64,000 nt of DNA from Lewinellaceae bacterium. Lineage in GTDB: Bacteria > Bacteroidota > Bacteroidia > Chitinophagales > Saprospiraceae. Location: assembly GCA_016711435.1 (NCBI GenBank), contig JADJSY010000083.1:1-64000 (forward strand), written 5' to 3'. Each line of letters opens with the position of its first letter. Positions within the stretch are counted from its first letter, which is position 1. Below are positions 10,500 to 20,200 of this stretch, one piece after another. The position numbers and the translations under genes were made by a program. The notes below the pieces were generated by a model. It had not been told where the DNA came from. It searched no databases and saw nothing but the letters and a program-made list of their open reading frames with translations.

Positions 10500-11927
10500 A
10501 TGCTTGCTTTGTACCTGCGTTCCGGCCTTTTTACGCTTTTTTTGGGTTTGCCGACCATTTTCATGGCCCAAAAGACCAATCCTCCGGCCAACAAGCCGAC
10601 CACTGCCAATACTGCCAATAAACCTGTTGCGCCTGCTTTGCCGCAGGCTACCGTACCCTACGCCGTCCGCGACACCGCCATTGCCAAACTTTTTGAAAAA
10701 CCCGCCGATATTCAATGGGTTAAAACCTTTAAAGGCCGCCTGGACGATGCCTCTGTGGTTGATATTTCGCTGGGCTTCGACGGCTATTCCTGCCGGGGTT
10801 ATATGGCTTATGCCAAAAGTCGTATTCGTTTCCGCCTGGAGGGCTATTTCGATACCCTTTCCGGTTTTCAGTTAGAAGAACGGGATATGTCGCGCGGCCT
10901 CACCGGATACCTTATCGGCGCTTACAGCAACCGGCGCCTGACAGCAGAATGGACCAACCACGACCGCAGCTTAGGTAGCCGTATTGAAGCCGATGAGGTA
11001 GCGCCAGGGCAGTCGCTGACCGTCAATTGCAGCGATAATAAATGGAGCAGCCGCTATATCACCCGCTACAACAACGCCCGCTGCGATATGGTATTGGTGC
11101 GTTCGCACAACGGCGCGCTCGACGGATTCCTCTGGATAGAAGCCGACAGTAAAACTTACCGACTGAAAGGCGACATCAATTTTGATGGGAACTATGAAAT
11201 GGAAGCCTTGTTGCCCAACGGCAAGGTGGCGGGACTGCTGCAAGGCAACATCAAACCCGGTCAGAATACTGACTGCAACTGGATCGGCAGCGGCGAAAAA
11301 CGAACCTTCAAGTTTACGTTGAAAGATCATTTCCTCTCTGGTTGTTACGAATATGCCGACTACGCCACCAGTTACGACGCATTATATCCGCGCACACCCT
11401 GTACGGATTGCAACACCTGGCTCGACCAGCAGGTTACCGGCTGGGTAAACCGTTGTAAAACAACACTTTCCGAGAAAAAAACAGCGCTCACTCCGGCCAA
11501 TCGCAGCACACAACGCGCCAGTGCCTGGTCTGAAATAGCCTGCTGGACAGAAAATATTTTCAGCGGTTATTTTTCCTTTTCTGAAACCTGGGACACCCGC
11601 ATTGACGGGATTTCCTACAACTTCGACTTGCGAACCGGAAAACCAATCACTTTCGTCGAACTCTTCAACAAGGGATTCGATGCCAAAACCTGGCTGGCTG
11701 ACTACGCCAAACGGGAATCGCCGAAACTACCCGCCTTTGCCGGCGACCCGCAATACCGCGAATGGCTCGATAAAGAAGGTTTCCCCTTGTTCACCCTGCG
11801 CCGCGACGGACTGGAAATCAGCACTTTGTTCCACCCCTCTTATGGCAGGCAGGCGCTGCTGGTGCCCTATAGCGGCCTCAAACCGTATATGCGCAAGGAT
11901 AATCCGGTGGCGGATTTGGTGAAGTAG
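10500..11927 (+). CDS. Secreted DUF3298/RsiV-like protein of unknown function
   Basis: A 475-residue protein with an N-terminal hydrophobic signal (LFTLFLGLPTIFMAQ) followed by a Pro/Thr/Asn-rich low-complexity linker (about 27-50). Residues about 55-300 are beta-rich with paired Cys and no family I recognise. The C-terminal 130 residues resemble DUF3298/RsiV (NFDLRTGKPITFVELFN, then PYSGLKPYMRKDNP), a domain found in lipoproteins and in the lysozyme-binding anti-sigma factor RsiV. No transmembrane anti-sigma architecture is present, so a periplasmic binding role is only a guess. It follows the repeated leader element and ends at the hairpin shared with convergent hemC. Confidence 0.7.
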   Translation: MLALYLRSGLFTLFLGLPTIFMAQKTNPPANKPTTANTANKPVAPALPQATVPYAVRDTAIAKLFEKPADIQWVKTFKGRLDDASVVDISLGFDGYSCRGYMAYAKSRIRFRLEGYFDTLSGFQLEERDMSRGLTGYLIGAYSNRRLTAEWTNHDRSLGSRIEADEVAPGQSLTVNCSDNKWSSRYITRYNNARCDMVLVRSHNGALDGFLWIEADSKTYRLKGDINFDGNYEMEALLPNGKVAGLLQGNIKPGQNTDCNWIGSGEKRTFKFTLKDHFLSGCYEYADYATSYDALYPRTPCTDCNTWLDQQVTGWVNRCKTTLSEKKTALTPANRSTQRASAWSEIACWTENIFSGYFSFSETWDTRIDGISYNFDLRTGKPITFVELFNKGFDAKTWLADYAKRESPKLPAFAGDPQYREWLDKEGFPLFTLRRDGLEISTLFHPSYGRQALLVPYSGLKPYMRKDNPVADLVK

Positions 11928-11930
11928 TTT

Positions 11931-12035
11931 GAGATCGTTGAGATGTTGAGGGTTGAGGGCTGCTCTAATAGATGGGGCATTTATTGATATACAACTCAAG
12001 CCATAAGTCACCACCCTCAACATCTCAACAATCTC
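11931..12035. terminator. Long hairpin between convergent genes (GTTGAG-type)
   Basis: Left arm 11931-11952 and right arm 12014-12035 are 22 bp long with one mismatch; the unit GTTGAGATGTTGAGGG recurs beside both arms. It starts 3 bases after the DUF3298 stop and lies 20 bases from the hemC stop, so it can serve as a two-way 3'-end structure. No clear T-run follows, so factor-independent termination is inferred, not shown. Confidence 0.6.
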
Positions 12036-12054
12036 AACCCTCAACAACATCCAC

Positions 12055-12942
12055 TTATGGCGCGTCTTTCAACATCGCTATCACCTGCTCCGCCACACCC
12101 ACACTCGTGCTCGAAGAAACCCGGACGCGCCGCATGGCGCCATCTACTTCACAGGCGGCAAAAGCGTGGTAGTTGCCGGAGGCGTCGCGTTCGCAATGCA
12201 CGCCGAGCGGGAGCTGGCAGCCGCCGCTCATCAGTTGCAGCACCCTGCGCTCTACGTTGGTGCAGGCCGATATGTCGGGATGGTGCAATTGTTTCATAAT
12301 CAGGCGGGTAGCGGTATCGTCGCGGTTCGTTTGCCAGGCCAGAACACCTTGTGCGGGCGCGGGGACAAATTCGCGGGGATTCAGTTCCACCAGCAATAAA
12401 TCGGAAATATCCAGCGCCAGGCGGCTCACGCCCGCTGCGGCAAGAAAAATAGCGTCGAAATCGCCGGAGCGGAGTTTTTCGAGGCGGGTCGGTACGTTGC
12501 CGCGAATATCCTTTAATTGTACATCCGGGCGATAATCAAGGAGTTGCGCTTTGCGGCGGCTGGCGGAAGTGCCCACGACAGCGCCCTGTTTTATTTTGAA
12601 AATCTGTTGGGGATCGACGGCTTCCCGGCGCACAATCAACCAGTCTGCCGGGTTGTCGCGGTAAGACACGGCGGTAATCACCAAACCGTCCTGTGGGCTG
12701 GTGGGCAGGTCTTTCATGGAATGCACGGCCAGGTCGATGTCGCCGCGCAGCAGCGCATCTTCGATTTCTTTGGTAAAAAAACCTTTGCCTTCCAGTTTGT
12801 CAAAACCCAGGTGCTGCACCAGGTCGCCCTGGGTTTTTATGATGACTAATTCACTTTCCACGCCGATACGGGCAAGTTCGGAGCGGGTAAATTCCGCCTG
12901 CCAGAGGGCAAGTTTGCTGCCACGGGTACCAATTTTTAACAT
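12055..12942 (-). CDS. hemC: Hydroxymethylbilane synthase (porphobilinogen deaminase)
   Basis: Polymerises four porphobilinogen molecules into hydroxymethylbilane in cytoplasmic haem synthesis. The 295-residue protein is of normal length. It starts IGTRGSKLALWQ, has the catalytic Asp in DLAVHSMKDLP (Asp78), the substrate-binding VGTSASRRKAQL, IRGNVPTRLEKL, and the dipyrromethane cofactor Cys in SGGCQLPLG (Cys242). The gene is alone on this strand, convergent with the DUF3298 gene and divergent from the permease gene 108 bp away. Confidence 0.97.
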   Translation of the reverse strand: MLKIGTRGSKLALWQAEFTRSELARIGVESELVIIKTQGDLVQHLGFDKLEGKGFFTKEIEDALLRGDIDLAVHSMKDLPTSPQDGLVITAVSYRDNPADWLIVRREAVDPQQIFKIKQGAVVGTSASRRKAQLLDYRPDVQLKDIRGNVPTRLEKLRSGDFDAIFLAAAGVSRLALDISDLLLVELNPREFVPAPAQGVLAWQTNRDDTATRLIMKQLHHPDISACTNVERRVLQLMSGGCQLPLGVHCERDASGNYHAFAACEVDGAMRRVRVSSSTSVGVAEQVIAMLKDAP

Positions 12943-13050
12943 ACTGCAAACGTAGGGCGAAAACGGATTTTTATCGTGTCCGGAATGTAGAATAATTCAA
13001 AATCGCAGAAAAATGCCTTTAATTTGCGGCGAACAAATGCCCTGTTACGC

Positions 13051-14181
13051 ATGATGACGACAAATCGCAATCTGATCTGGTTGCTGGGAGCGGTAGCGCT
13101 TGCTGCTGTTTTCTACTATTTTGCTGATATCCTTACCTATATCCTGCTGGCATGGGTTTTTTCCATGCTGGGCCGGCCTTTGATGGTTTTTTTCCAGAAA
13201 CGGCTGCGCTTCGGGCGTTTTCGCGCAGGGCCGACAACAGCGGCTTTGCTGACTATTGTCACATTTTACGGCATCCTCGTGGGTGTGTTGCTGGTATTCG
13301 TTCCAACCATTGTAGCGCAAGCCCGCAACTTATCCACCGTTGATTATCAGGCACTTGGAGAAAAACTACGCACACCTTTTTTCCATCTGGATGTGCAGAT
13401 GCACCAGCTCGGCTTGTTATCGCCCGGCGAGTCACTGGCCACAAAAACCCAGGAAATTCTGAGCGCCTGGTTCAAACCGACGCTGGTGGGTGATTTTCTG
13501 GGTAGTTTTTTGGGTGTAGCCGGCAATGTTGTGGTGACCTTTGTATCTGTCACGTTCATTTTATTCTTTTTTTTACAGGAAAACCGCTTGTTTCTTGATA
13601 TTCTGCACGCTTTCGTCCCCAATGAACAGGAACCGAAAGTGCGCCATGCCGTGCAGGAAAGCAGCACCGTACTGACCAGTTATTTTGGCGGACTGCTGAC
13701 CCAACTGGTTGCTTTTTCGCTGATGGTCACCCTGATCCTCTGGGCGCTGGGTATCGATAATGCGCTGCTCATCGGCGCGTTTGGCGGCATTTTTAATGTC
13801 GTGCCTTATGTCGGCCCCATCCTGGGGATGATTTTTGGCGCATTTATCACCGTTTCATCGCATTTGGATGTAGAGTTTGCCATGCTGTTGCCCATGTTGC
13901 TCAAGGTGTTGGCAGCCTTCATGATCACACAAATGATTGACAATAACTTTTTGGGGCCGATGATCCTGTCAAAAAGTGTGCAGGCGCACCCGCTCGAAAT
14001 TTTTATCGTCACCCTCATTGCCGCCAAATTAGGCGGTGTAGTGGGTATGGTCATCGGCATACCGGTGTACACTGTATTGCGTGTCGTGGCGCGTATTTTC
14101 TTTGGGGAATTTAAATTGGTACAACGCCTGACGGTGCATTTGTCCGAGGAAGAAACGCCCCAAACGGAGCCGGAGAAATAA
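13051..14181 (+). CDS. AI-2E/PerM family membrane transporter
   Basis: A 376-residue polytopic inner-membrane protein of the PerM/YdiK/TqsA (AI-2E exporter-like) family. The start is the ATG at 13051; an upstream TTG gives a longer but less likely product. Hydrophobic segments lie at about 8-55, 65-90, 150-180, 215-270 and 280-345. The family signature around GAFGGIFNVVPYVGPILG, LLPMLLKVLAAFMITQMIDNNFLGP and AKLGGVVGMVIGIPVYTVLRV is clear. Members move small solutes or act in Na+/H+ antiport; the substrate cannot be called here. A hydrophilic charged tail ends the protein. Confidence 0.88.
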   Translation: MMTTNRNLIWLLGAVALAAVFYYFADILTYILLAWVFSMLGRPLMVFFQKRLRFGRFRAGPTTAALLTIVTFYGILVGVLLVFVPTIVAQARNLSTVDYQALGEKLRTPFFHLDVQMHQLGLLSPGESLATKTQEILSAWFKPTLVGDFLGSFLGVAGNVVVTFVSVTFILFFFLQENRLFLDILHAFVPNEQEPKVRHAVQESSTVLTSYFGGLLTQLVAFSLMVTLILWALGIDNALLIGAFGGIFNVVPYVGPILGMIFGAFITVSSHLDVEFAMLLPMLLKVLAAFMITQMIDNNFLGPMILSKSVQAHPLEIFIVTLIAAKLGGVVGMVIGIPVYTVLRVVARIFFGEFKLVQRLTVHLSEEETPQTEPEK

Positions 14182-14207
14182 AATCTTTTGCTTTATTTCT
14201 TCCTTTC

Positions 14208-14238
14208 TTGGACAATTCGAAGAGTAGCGTTACTTTTG
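14208..14238 (+). promoter_or_regulatory. Bacteroidota promoter for DUF177-rpmF
   Basis: TTG at 14208-14210, a 20-nt spacer and TACTTTTG at 14231-14238 fit the Bacteroidota sigma-ABfr consensus (TTG, then TAnnTTTG). The DUF177 start lies 28 nt past the -7 box. Confidence 0.65.
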
Positions 14239-14266
14239 CCGCCCGATTTGAAAAACAGAAATACCG

Positions 14267-14797
14267 ATGAACGCGTTCGCTCCTTATTCCATCCCGATCC
14301 AGGGGCTGAAAATCGGTATACATCATTTTCAGTTTTTGATCGACGATTCTTTCTTTGCGCTTTACGAAGCATCGCCTGTTCAGGAAGGTAATCTGAATTT
14401 TGAGGTGCATTTTGAAAAGCGCGCTGACATGCTGGTGATCGATTTTGAAGTAGAAGGCACTGTGCGGGCTGAATGCGACAGGTGTACGGCCATGATTGAC
14501 TTGCCTTTGAAAGATGAACGGCAACTGATTGTCAAGTACGGGGAAGCGGAAGGAGGAGAAGACGACGAGGTGGTGTTTATCAGTCGGGAAGCACCCAATT
14601 TTAATCTGGCGCAATACCTGTATGAGTTTACCATATTGGCCTTGCCCATCAGAAATATATTTGATTGCCAGAACAGTCCCGTTCCGCCCTGTAATCGTGA
14701 GGTGCTGGATTTTCTGGAAAAAGAAGAAAAAGAATTGGAAGAGCGCAAACCGGCTAATATCTGGGACGCGCTTAAAGATTTAAATAAAGAAAACTAA
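14267..14797 (+). CDS. DUF177 / YceD family protein
   Basis: A 176-residue cytoplasmic protein of the YceD/DUF177 family, which is coupled to rpmF across bacteria and, in plants and E. coli, linked to 23S rRNA maturation. The diagnostic VEGTVRAECDRCTA motif lies at about 63-76, followed by the acidic stretch EAEGGEDDEVVF. The second Cys pair of the family (DCQNSPVPPCN) is present near 145-155. It lies 60 bp upstream of rpmF on the same strand, so the two should be co-transcribed. Confidence 0.9.
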   Translation: MNAFAPYSIPIQGLKIGIHHFQFLIDDSFFALYEASPVQEGNLNFEVHFEKRADMLVIDFEVEGTVRAECDRCTAMIDLPLKDERQLIVKYGEAEGGEDDEVVFISREAPNFNLAQYLYEFTILALPIRNIFDCQNSPVPPCNREVLDFLEKEEKELEERKPANIWDALKDLNKEN

Positions 14798-14857
14798 TTC
14801 AATATCAATTAGTTGTGGTGTGTTGTAATAGCCGCCTCAACAAAATACGGATAAGTC

Positions 14858-15061
14858 ATGCCAAATCCTAAATGGCGGCACTCCAAGCGCCGTACGCGCG
14901 CTCGCCGCACACACTACAAAACGGTAGCCCCACAAATAGCCACCTGTAAAAACACTGGTGAAAAGCATTTATTACACCATGCTTACACTTTTGAAGGTGA
15001 CCTGTATTACCGCGGTCAGGTATTGATACCGGGCAAAAGCAACCCTTCGGCTGAAGCGTAG
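14858..15061 (+). CDS. rpmF: 50S ribosomal protein L32
   Basis: A 67-residue basic protein beginning MPNPKWRHSKRRTRARRTHYK, the L32 signature, with the Bacteroidota-type tail LYYRGQVLIPG. Only one Cys (in ATCKNTGE) is present, so it is the zinc-free form of L32. It is a component of the large ribosomal subunit. DUF177 precedes it, as is usual. Confidence 0.96.
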   Translation: MPNPKWRHSKRRTRARRTHYKTVAPQIATCKNTGEKHLLHHAYTFEGDLYYRGQVLIPGKSNPSAEA

Positions 15062-15257
15062 TTTTTTTGATGCCGGTTTTTTTTGAGGAGGCTCCAATCC
15101 TGCGTGTCAGGGTGCTATGGGGCTTTTTCTATTTGTATGAATCTGAGTTTGATAACCGCTTCGTATCAAATGCTTTTGCCAAAAAAAACGCGAATAATCC
15201 CTTGAGAATCATAAAAATCAATCCTGTCCATCTTCATGATTATTTGAATCAAGGTAA
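15062..15257. other. Intergenic region between rpmF and ridA
   Basis: About 196 bp with no convincing gene; a 64-codon frame here has a Phe-rich, unrelated product. The 3' part (15205-15255) reads as a short AT-rich word set (AATCATAAAAATCAATCCTG) of the kind often repeated in Bacteroidota intergenic DNA. No TAnnTTTG box was found by eye. Confidence 0.4.
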
Positions 15258-15638
15258 ATGAAACAACTCGTCAATACCCCCCAGGCGCCACTGCCTATCG
15301 GACCTTATAACCAGGCCGTCGCATTCAACGGATTGTTATTTGTGTCTGGACAAATTGCGATCGACCCATCCAGCGGAAATCTGGTGCTCGACAATATCGA
15401 AGCGGAAACCCACCAGGTGCTGCAAAACCTGCAGGCTATCCTGGAAGCGGGCGGCAGCAGTCTGCAAAAAGTGCTGAAAGCCACCGTTTTTGTCAAAGAC
15501 ATGGAACTTTTTGGGCGCATCAATGCTGTTTATGGGGAGTATTTCCAGCCGGAATTCGCACCGGCAAGAGAACTGGTACAGGTTACTGCACTGCCCAAGT
15601 ACGTGAATATTGAAATTTCGGTTATAGCAAGTGTATAA
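15258..15638 (+). CDS. ridA: RidA family enamine/imine deaminase
   Basis: A 126-residue RidA/YjgF protein. The family hydrolyses reactive 2-aminoacrylate and 2-iminobutanoate intermediates, protecting PLP enzymes. Seen: PIGPYNQAV, FVSGQIAIDP, TVFVKDMELFGRIN, the conserved Arg in FAPARELVQV and the terminal VNIEISVIAS, where the Glu matches the usual active-site acid. Length is typical for the trimeric enzymes. The stop is followed at once by GTGTTTGG-type repeats. Confidence 0.93.
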   Translation: MKQLVNTPQAPLPIGPYNQAVAFNGLLFVSGQIAIDPSSGNLVLDNIEAETHQVLQNLQAILEAGGSSLQKVLKATVFVKDMELFGRINAVYGEYFQPEFAPARELVQVTALPKYVNIEISVIASV

Positions 15639-15639
15639 A

Positions 15640-15845
15640 ACGTGTTTGGTTTTGGTGTTTAGTGTTTGGGGTGCTTCGCTTTGGCGGTTTGGTGTGTTTA
15701 GGGGTGCTTCGTCTTTGGCAACAGTAGATTATTTTTAAGCAAAACGGTGTGGGCATTTCCTAAACTACGCACAGTTGCCAAAGGCGCTAAACACGACACA
15801 AACACTAAAACAGCGCCAAACACGAAAAACCAAACACCAAACACG
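15640..15845. repeat. Imperfect inverted repeat of GTGTTTGG-type units
   Basis: The sense side after the ridA stop is built from GTGTTTGG/GGTGTTTAG units (15640-15720), and the downstream side from the complementary CCAAACAC/AAACACGA units (15785-15850), up to the trpS ribosome-binding region. CTTTGGCAACAGT (15713-15725) also pairs with ACAGTTGCCAAAG (15771-15783) apart from one base. It behaves as a large imperfect hairpin; terminator or mRNA-end function is inferred. Confidence 0.55.
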
Positions 15846-15860
15846 AAAAAAATTATTTTC

Positions 15861-16853
15861 ATGAAGAATGTCCTCTCCTGCATCCAGCCTACCGGCGACC
15901 TACATATCGGCAACTACTTTGGCGCGGTGCAAAACTGGGTGCGCCTGCAGGAAACGTATCACTGCACCTATGGGGTGGTCGATTACCACTCCATGACGAT
16001 GCCATACGACGCGGCACAATTGCGGGAAAATACCTGGAAAATGGTGTTTCAACTGCTTGCCTGCGGCATTCAGCCGGAAAACCTGTTTATTCAGGGCCTG
16101 GTGCCGGAGCATGTCGAACTGTGCTGGATTCTGGGATGTACCACTTCTTTCGGCGAGTTGTCGCGCATGACCCAGTTTAAGGATAAAGGCGACCTGCTGC
16201 GGGAAACGGACAAGGAAGCGTTCGTCAGCCTCGGACTTTTTGCTTACCCGGTGCTACAGGCTGCCGACATCCTGATTTACCGCGCAGATTATGTGCCGGT
16301 GGGTAAAGACCAGGAACAACACCTCGAATTGTCGCGCAACATTGCGCAGCGCTTCAACCACCAGTTTGGAAAAGAGTATTTCGTACATCCGGAGCCGCTG
16401 TTTACCGAAACGCCTAAAATCCTTTCTCCGGCTGATCCCAACCGGAAAATGAGCAAAAGCCTCGGTGAAAAACACTATATCAACCTGTTTGCCGAAGAAG
16501 ATCGCATCCGCAAACAAATCAAATCTGCCGTCACCGATACCGGAGAAACGGCCGCCGGAGAAATGAGCGCAGGCGTAAAAAACCTCTTCGAGTTGTTGCG
16601 CGCCTGCGGCAACATGGACGCCCACGACAGCCTGATGGCCGACTATAATGCGGGCGCACTGAAATACAGCGCACTGAAAGAGGCTACTGCCGATACTTTG
16701 ACGGCGCTCATCCAGCCGTTTCGGGAGCGACTTGCCGAATTGAATGCCAATAAAGCAGCTATTCAATCACAAATCCGGGAGAGCAGCGCGGTCATACGCC
16801 AACGGGCACAGCAGACATTGCTGGAAGTGCGGGATCTGGTGGGGCTTTGTTAA
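15861..16853 (+). CDS. trpS: Tryptophan--tRNA ligase
   Basis: Charges tRNA-Trp in the cytoplasm. The ATG at 15861 opens MKNVLSCIQPTGDLHIGNYFG, with the class I HIGH-type motif HIGN at 15-18; the frame upstream is repeat DNA. The KMSKS loop is at 196-200 (NRKMSKSLG). GVVDYHSMT, the subunit-interface TTSFGELSRMTQFKDK and the terminal SSAVIRQRAQQTLLEVRDLVGL are all typical of bacterial TrpS, and 330 residues is the normal length. Confidence 0.97.
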   Translation: MKNVLSCIQPTGDLHIGNYFGAVQNWVRLQETYHCTYGVVDYHSMTMPYDAAQLRENTWKMVFQLLACGIQPENLFIQGLVPEHVELCWILGCTTSFGELSRMTQFKDKGDLLRETDKEAFVSLGLFAYPVLQAADILIYRADYVPVGKDQEQHLELSRNIAQRFNHQFGKEYFVHPEPLFTETPKILSPADPNRKMSKSLGEKHYINLFAEEDRIRKQIKSAVTDTGETAAGEMSAGVKNLFELLRACGNMDAHDSLMADYNAGALKYSALKEATADTLTALIQPFRERLAELNANKAAIQSQIRESSAVIRQRAQQTLLEVRDLVGLC

Positions 16854-16856
16854 AAT

Positions 16857-16992
16857 ATGTTGAGGTTTTGAGGGTTGAAAATGTTGAGGTTGTTGAAGGT
16901 TGAGATTGTTGAGGCCACTCTATGAACGAGCTGCTCTTTAAACCCCTCACCTCCCTCAACCTCAACATGCTCAACCCTCAACAACCTCAACA
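16857..16992. terminator. Long hairpin after trpS (GTTGAGG-type)
   Basis: Left arm about 16857-16913 (ATGTTGAGGTTTTGAGGG and following) pairs with right arm about 16945-16992 with a few mismatches. It begins 3 bases after the trpS stop. The same GTTGAGG unit builds the hairpin at 11931-12035. Confidence 0.55.
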
Positions 16993-17088
16993 TTCTGCCC
17001 GCTATTTGTCAAAAACGGACATTCTCAACATTTACAGTAGGGGAATAGGTTATTTTCGTACTCCCTTGTGAAAACCAATTTCACAATA

Positions 17089-17184
17089 GTAAGTAGGCGT
17101 GCAAAATTAGTTTTGCTTAAATTGTTTGTAAATACTTAGTTACGAACACTGATAACCAATAACTAATAACGGATAACTACTCAA
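17089..17184 (+). repeat. Leader repeat, copy 2 (about 95 bp)
   Basis: Second copy of the element at 10401-10497, in the same orientation and at a similar distance from the downstream start codon (23 bases here, 2 bases there). The region before it (16993-17088) shows a small hairpin TGTGAAA/TTTCACA at about 17067-17085 and nothing else I can support. Confidence 0.75.
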
Positions 17185-17207
17185 CCAATTCAACTTTTCT
17201 GTATTTC

Positions 17208-20200
17208 ATGTCAAAAAGACTGACCTTATTACTGTGTGTGCTGTGCTGCGGCGGCCTGCTCCATGCCCAGTCGCTGTGGACGGATGTGTCCGGGCGCGGC
17301 GAAACAATTTCCGGCAAACGTTATACTATTCCACAAGCGTATCGTACGCTGCATCTTGATGTCCCTGCGCTTCAGGCGCTGCTGGCAAATGTACCGGATC
17401 ACCCTGTGGAAGGTATCGTTATCACCTTGCCTATGCCCGATGGCGGCAGCGCGCGTTTCCACTTGTATGAAACGCCCGTTATGGCCCCGGAATTACAGGC
17501 GCGCTACCCGCAAATCCGTTGTTATTCCGGCAGGGGCATTGACAACCCGTCGGCCACACTTAAATGCGACCTGACGCCCTGGGGTTTTCATGCCATGGTT
17601 CGATCCAAACAATACGGCTCTATTTTTATAGATCCTTATGCCCAGGGTAACCGGGAATACTACATCTCATATTTCAAAAAAGACCTGCAACGCAAAGGAG
17701 AAGCGGCGCATTTCAGTTGCGGCGTAGAACGCGCAGCCTCCGATGATGTTGAAATACTGGAAAATAACAACCCTGCAAATAGTCCGGCGGCGGAATTTCA
17801 GAGCGACTGCCAACGGCGGCAGTATCGGTTGGCACTTGCCTGTACACGCGAGTATGCCGCTTTCCACGGCGACACCAAACCGCTGGTTCTGGCAGCCATG
17901 AATACTTCCATGAACCGGGTAAACGGCTTGTATGAAAACGACCTGGCGATCACGATGCAACTTGTCGCGAAAAACGACACCTTGATTTTTCTAAGTACCG
18001 AATCCGATCCTTATTCCAATAGTAGCGGCGGAACCATGCTTGGCCAGAATGTGACCACCTGCAACAACCGGATCGGCGCTGCCAATTATGACATCGGACA
18101 CGTATTCAGCACCGGCGGCGGCGGTATTGCCGGCCTCGGAGTTGTTTGTACCAATGGCAAAGCGCGGGGCGTAACAGGCAGCGACACGCCCATCGGCGAT
18201 GGTTTCGATATCGACTATGTGGCGCATGAAATGGGACACCAATTCAGCGCCAACCATACCCAGAACAACAACTGCAGCAGAGCCGACGAAGCTTCCATGG
18301 AACCTGGCAGCGCTTCCACCATCATGGGTTATGCGGGTATCTGCGCACCGAATGTGCAAAACAACAGCGACGATTATTTCCATGCCATCAGTTTGCAGGA
18401 AATCGGCCAGTTTATTACTTCCGGCGATGGAAATACCTGCCCGTTAAAAACTAATACCGGAAATAATTTGCCGAACGTCGACGGAGGCGCCAACTACACT
18501 ATACCCAGGTCTACCCCTTTTGCCCTGACGGCTGTGGCCAACGACGCCAACGCGGATGTCCTGACGTATAGCTGGGAACAAATGGACCCGCAGGCTGCTA
18601 CCATGCCGCCCAACGCTTCCAACACCACCGGTCCGATGTTCCGGTCTTTTGATCCGAGTATATCTCCAACCCGCTATTTCCCCCGGTTACAGGATATTGT
18701 AAACAATGCCAATCCAACCTGGGAAAAACTGCCAGGTGCAGCCCGAACCATGAATTTCAGGGTTACTGTGCGCGATAACAACGCACTCGGCGGCTGCACG
18801 AGTGAAGATGACGTGCTCCTTACGGTAACCGGCAATGCCGGGCCTTTTTTGGTGACCGAACCCAATACCAACGTGATCTGGTATATCGGCGACTCTAAAA
18901 CAATCACCTGGGATGTCGCCAACTCGAATGTCGCTCCGGTGAATTGCAACCTCGTCCGCATTCTGCTTTCCACAGACGGCGGTTATAATTATCCCATTGT
19001 TCTGGCTGACAGCGTACCCAACACCGGCTTCGCTATGATCCTGACGCCCGATCTGGTTTCCAACACCTGCCGGGTAAAGGTAGAAGCGATCGGCAATGTA
19101 TTTTTTGATATTTCCAATCAAAATTTCCGCATTCAGCCACAGCCTGTTCCGTCATTTACGCTCGAAAACAGCATCAATGCGCTCACTATTTGCGCGGGCG
19201 ATACCAGTACTTTTTCGATTGAAACAAATGTTATTGCAGGCTTTGACGGCCCGGTTGAGTTATCGGCAAGCGGCGCTCCTTTTGGCGCGTTGGTAGAAAT
19301 CAGTCCCAATCCGATTGCAACAATGGGTACGGCAACGGTGCGTATTACCAACGTCAGCCCGCTGACAACAGGTACGTATTCGCTGATTATCAAGGGCGAA
19401 TCAGGCAGCATCCAACAATCGGATACCGTTGCGCTAATCATTTTTCCCGGTATTCCTGCCATAAGTGATCCCATTGCTCCGGCAGACGGCAGTTCTGGGC
19501 AAAGTACTTCCACAACGCTTTACTGGGGGGAAGTCAATTTTGCGACTGCCTATACGGTTCAGGTATCCCAAAGCCCTGCTTTCAGCAACTTTGCATACAA
19601 CCAAACACAAGCGGGAGCCTCGGCAACAGTTTCCAACTTACAAGCGGGCGCTGTGTATTACTGGCGTGTCCGCGCTTCCAATCCCTGCGGCGATGCGGCT
19701 TTTTCGGAAATATTTTCTTTCCAGGTTCAAAATCAGCAATGCGACCAGGTATTTATCAGCACCGATGTGCCTTTAGTAGTAGATAATGCCAGCATCAATA
19801 CAGCTCTGTCTGTTCTGGATGTGCCTGTGGTAGCAGTTATCAGCAGTGTGCAGGTGAATATGGAAGCAACGCACTCCTGGGTGGGCGACCTCAGCGCAAC
19901 AATCATGACGCCCTGGGGGCAGGATATCCAGTTATTTGACCGTCCGGGTATCCCTGCTACCAATTTCGGCTGCGGGAACAACAACCTCAACCTGAGTTTC
20001 AGCGATCAGGCCGCACTCAGCGCCGCTGCACTGGAAAGTCAGTGCAACAACTCGAATCCGGCATTGTCCGGCCTTTTCCAGCCCATACAACCCCTGTCAG
20101 TGGTGTACGGACAAGGCGCTACGGGCCAATGGCGACTGGCTCTTAGAGATAATGACGGTTCGGACGACGGTGGTTCGCTGGACAGCTGGAGCCTTCGTTT

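Noticed and set aside
15067..15261. 64-codon frame between rpmF and ridA
   Set aside because: Odd composition, no ribosome-binding context, and its 3' end is repeat-like.
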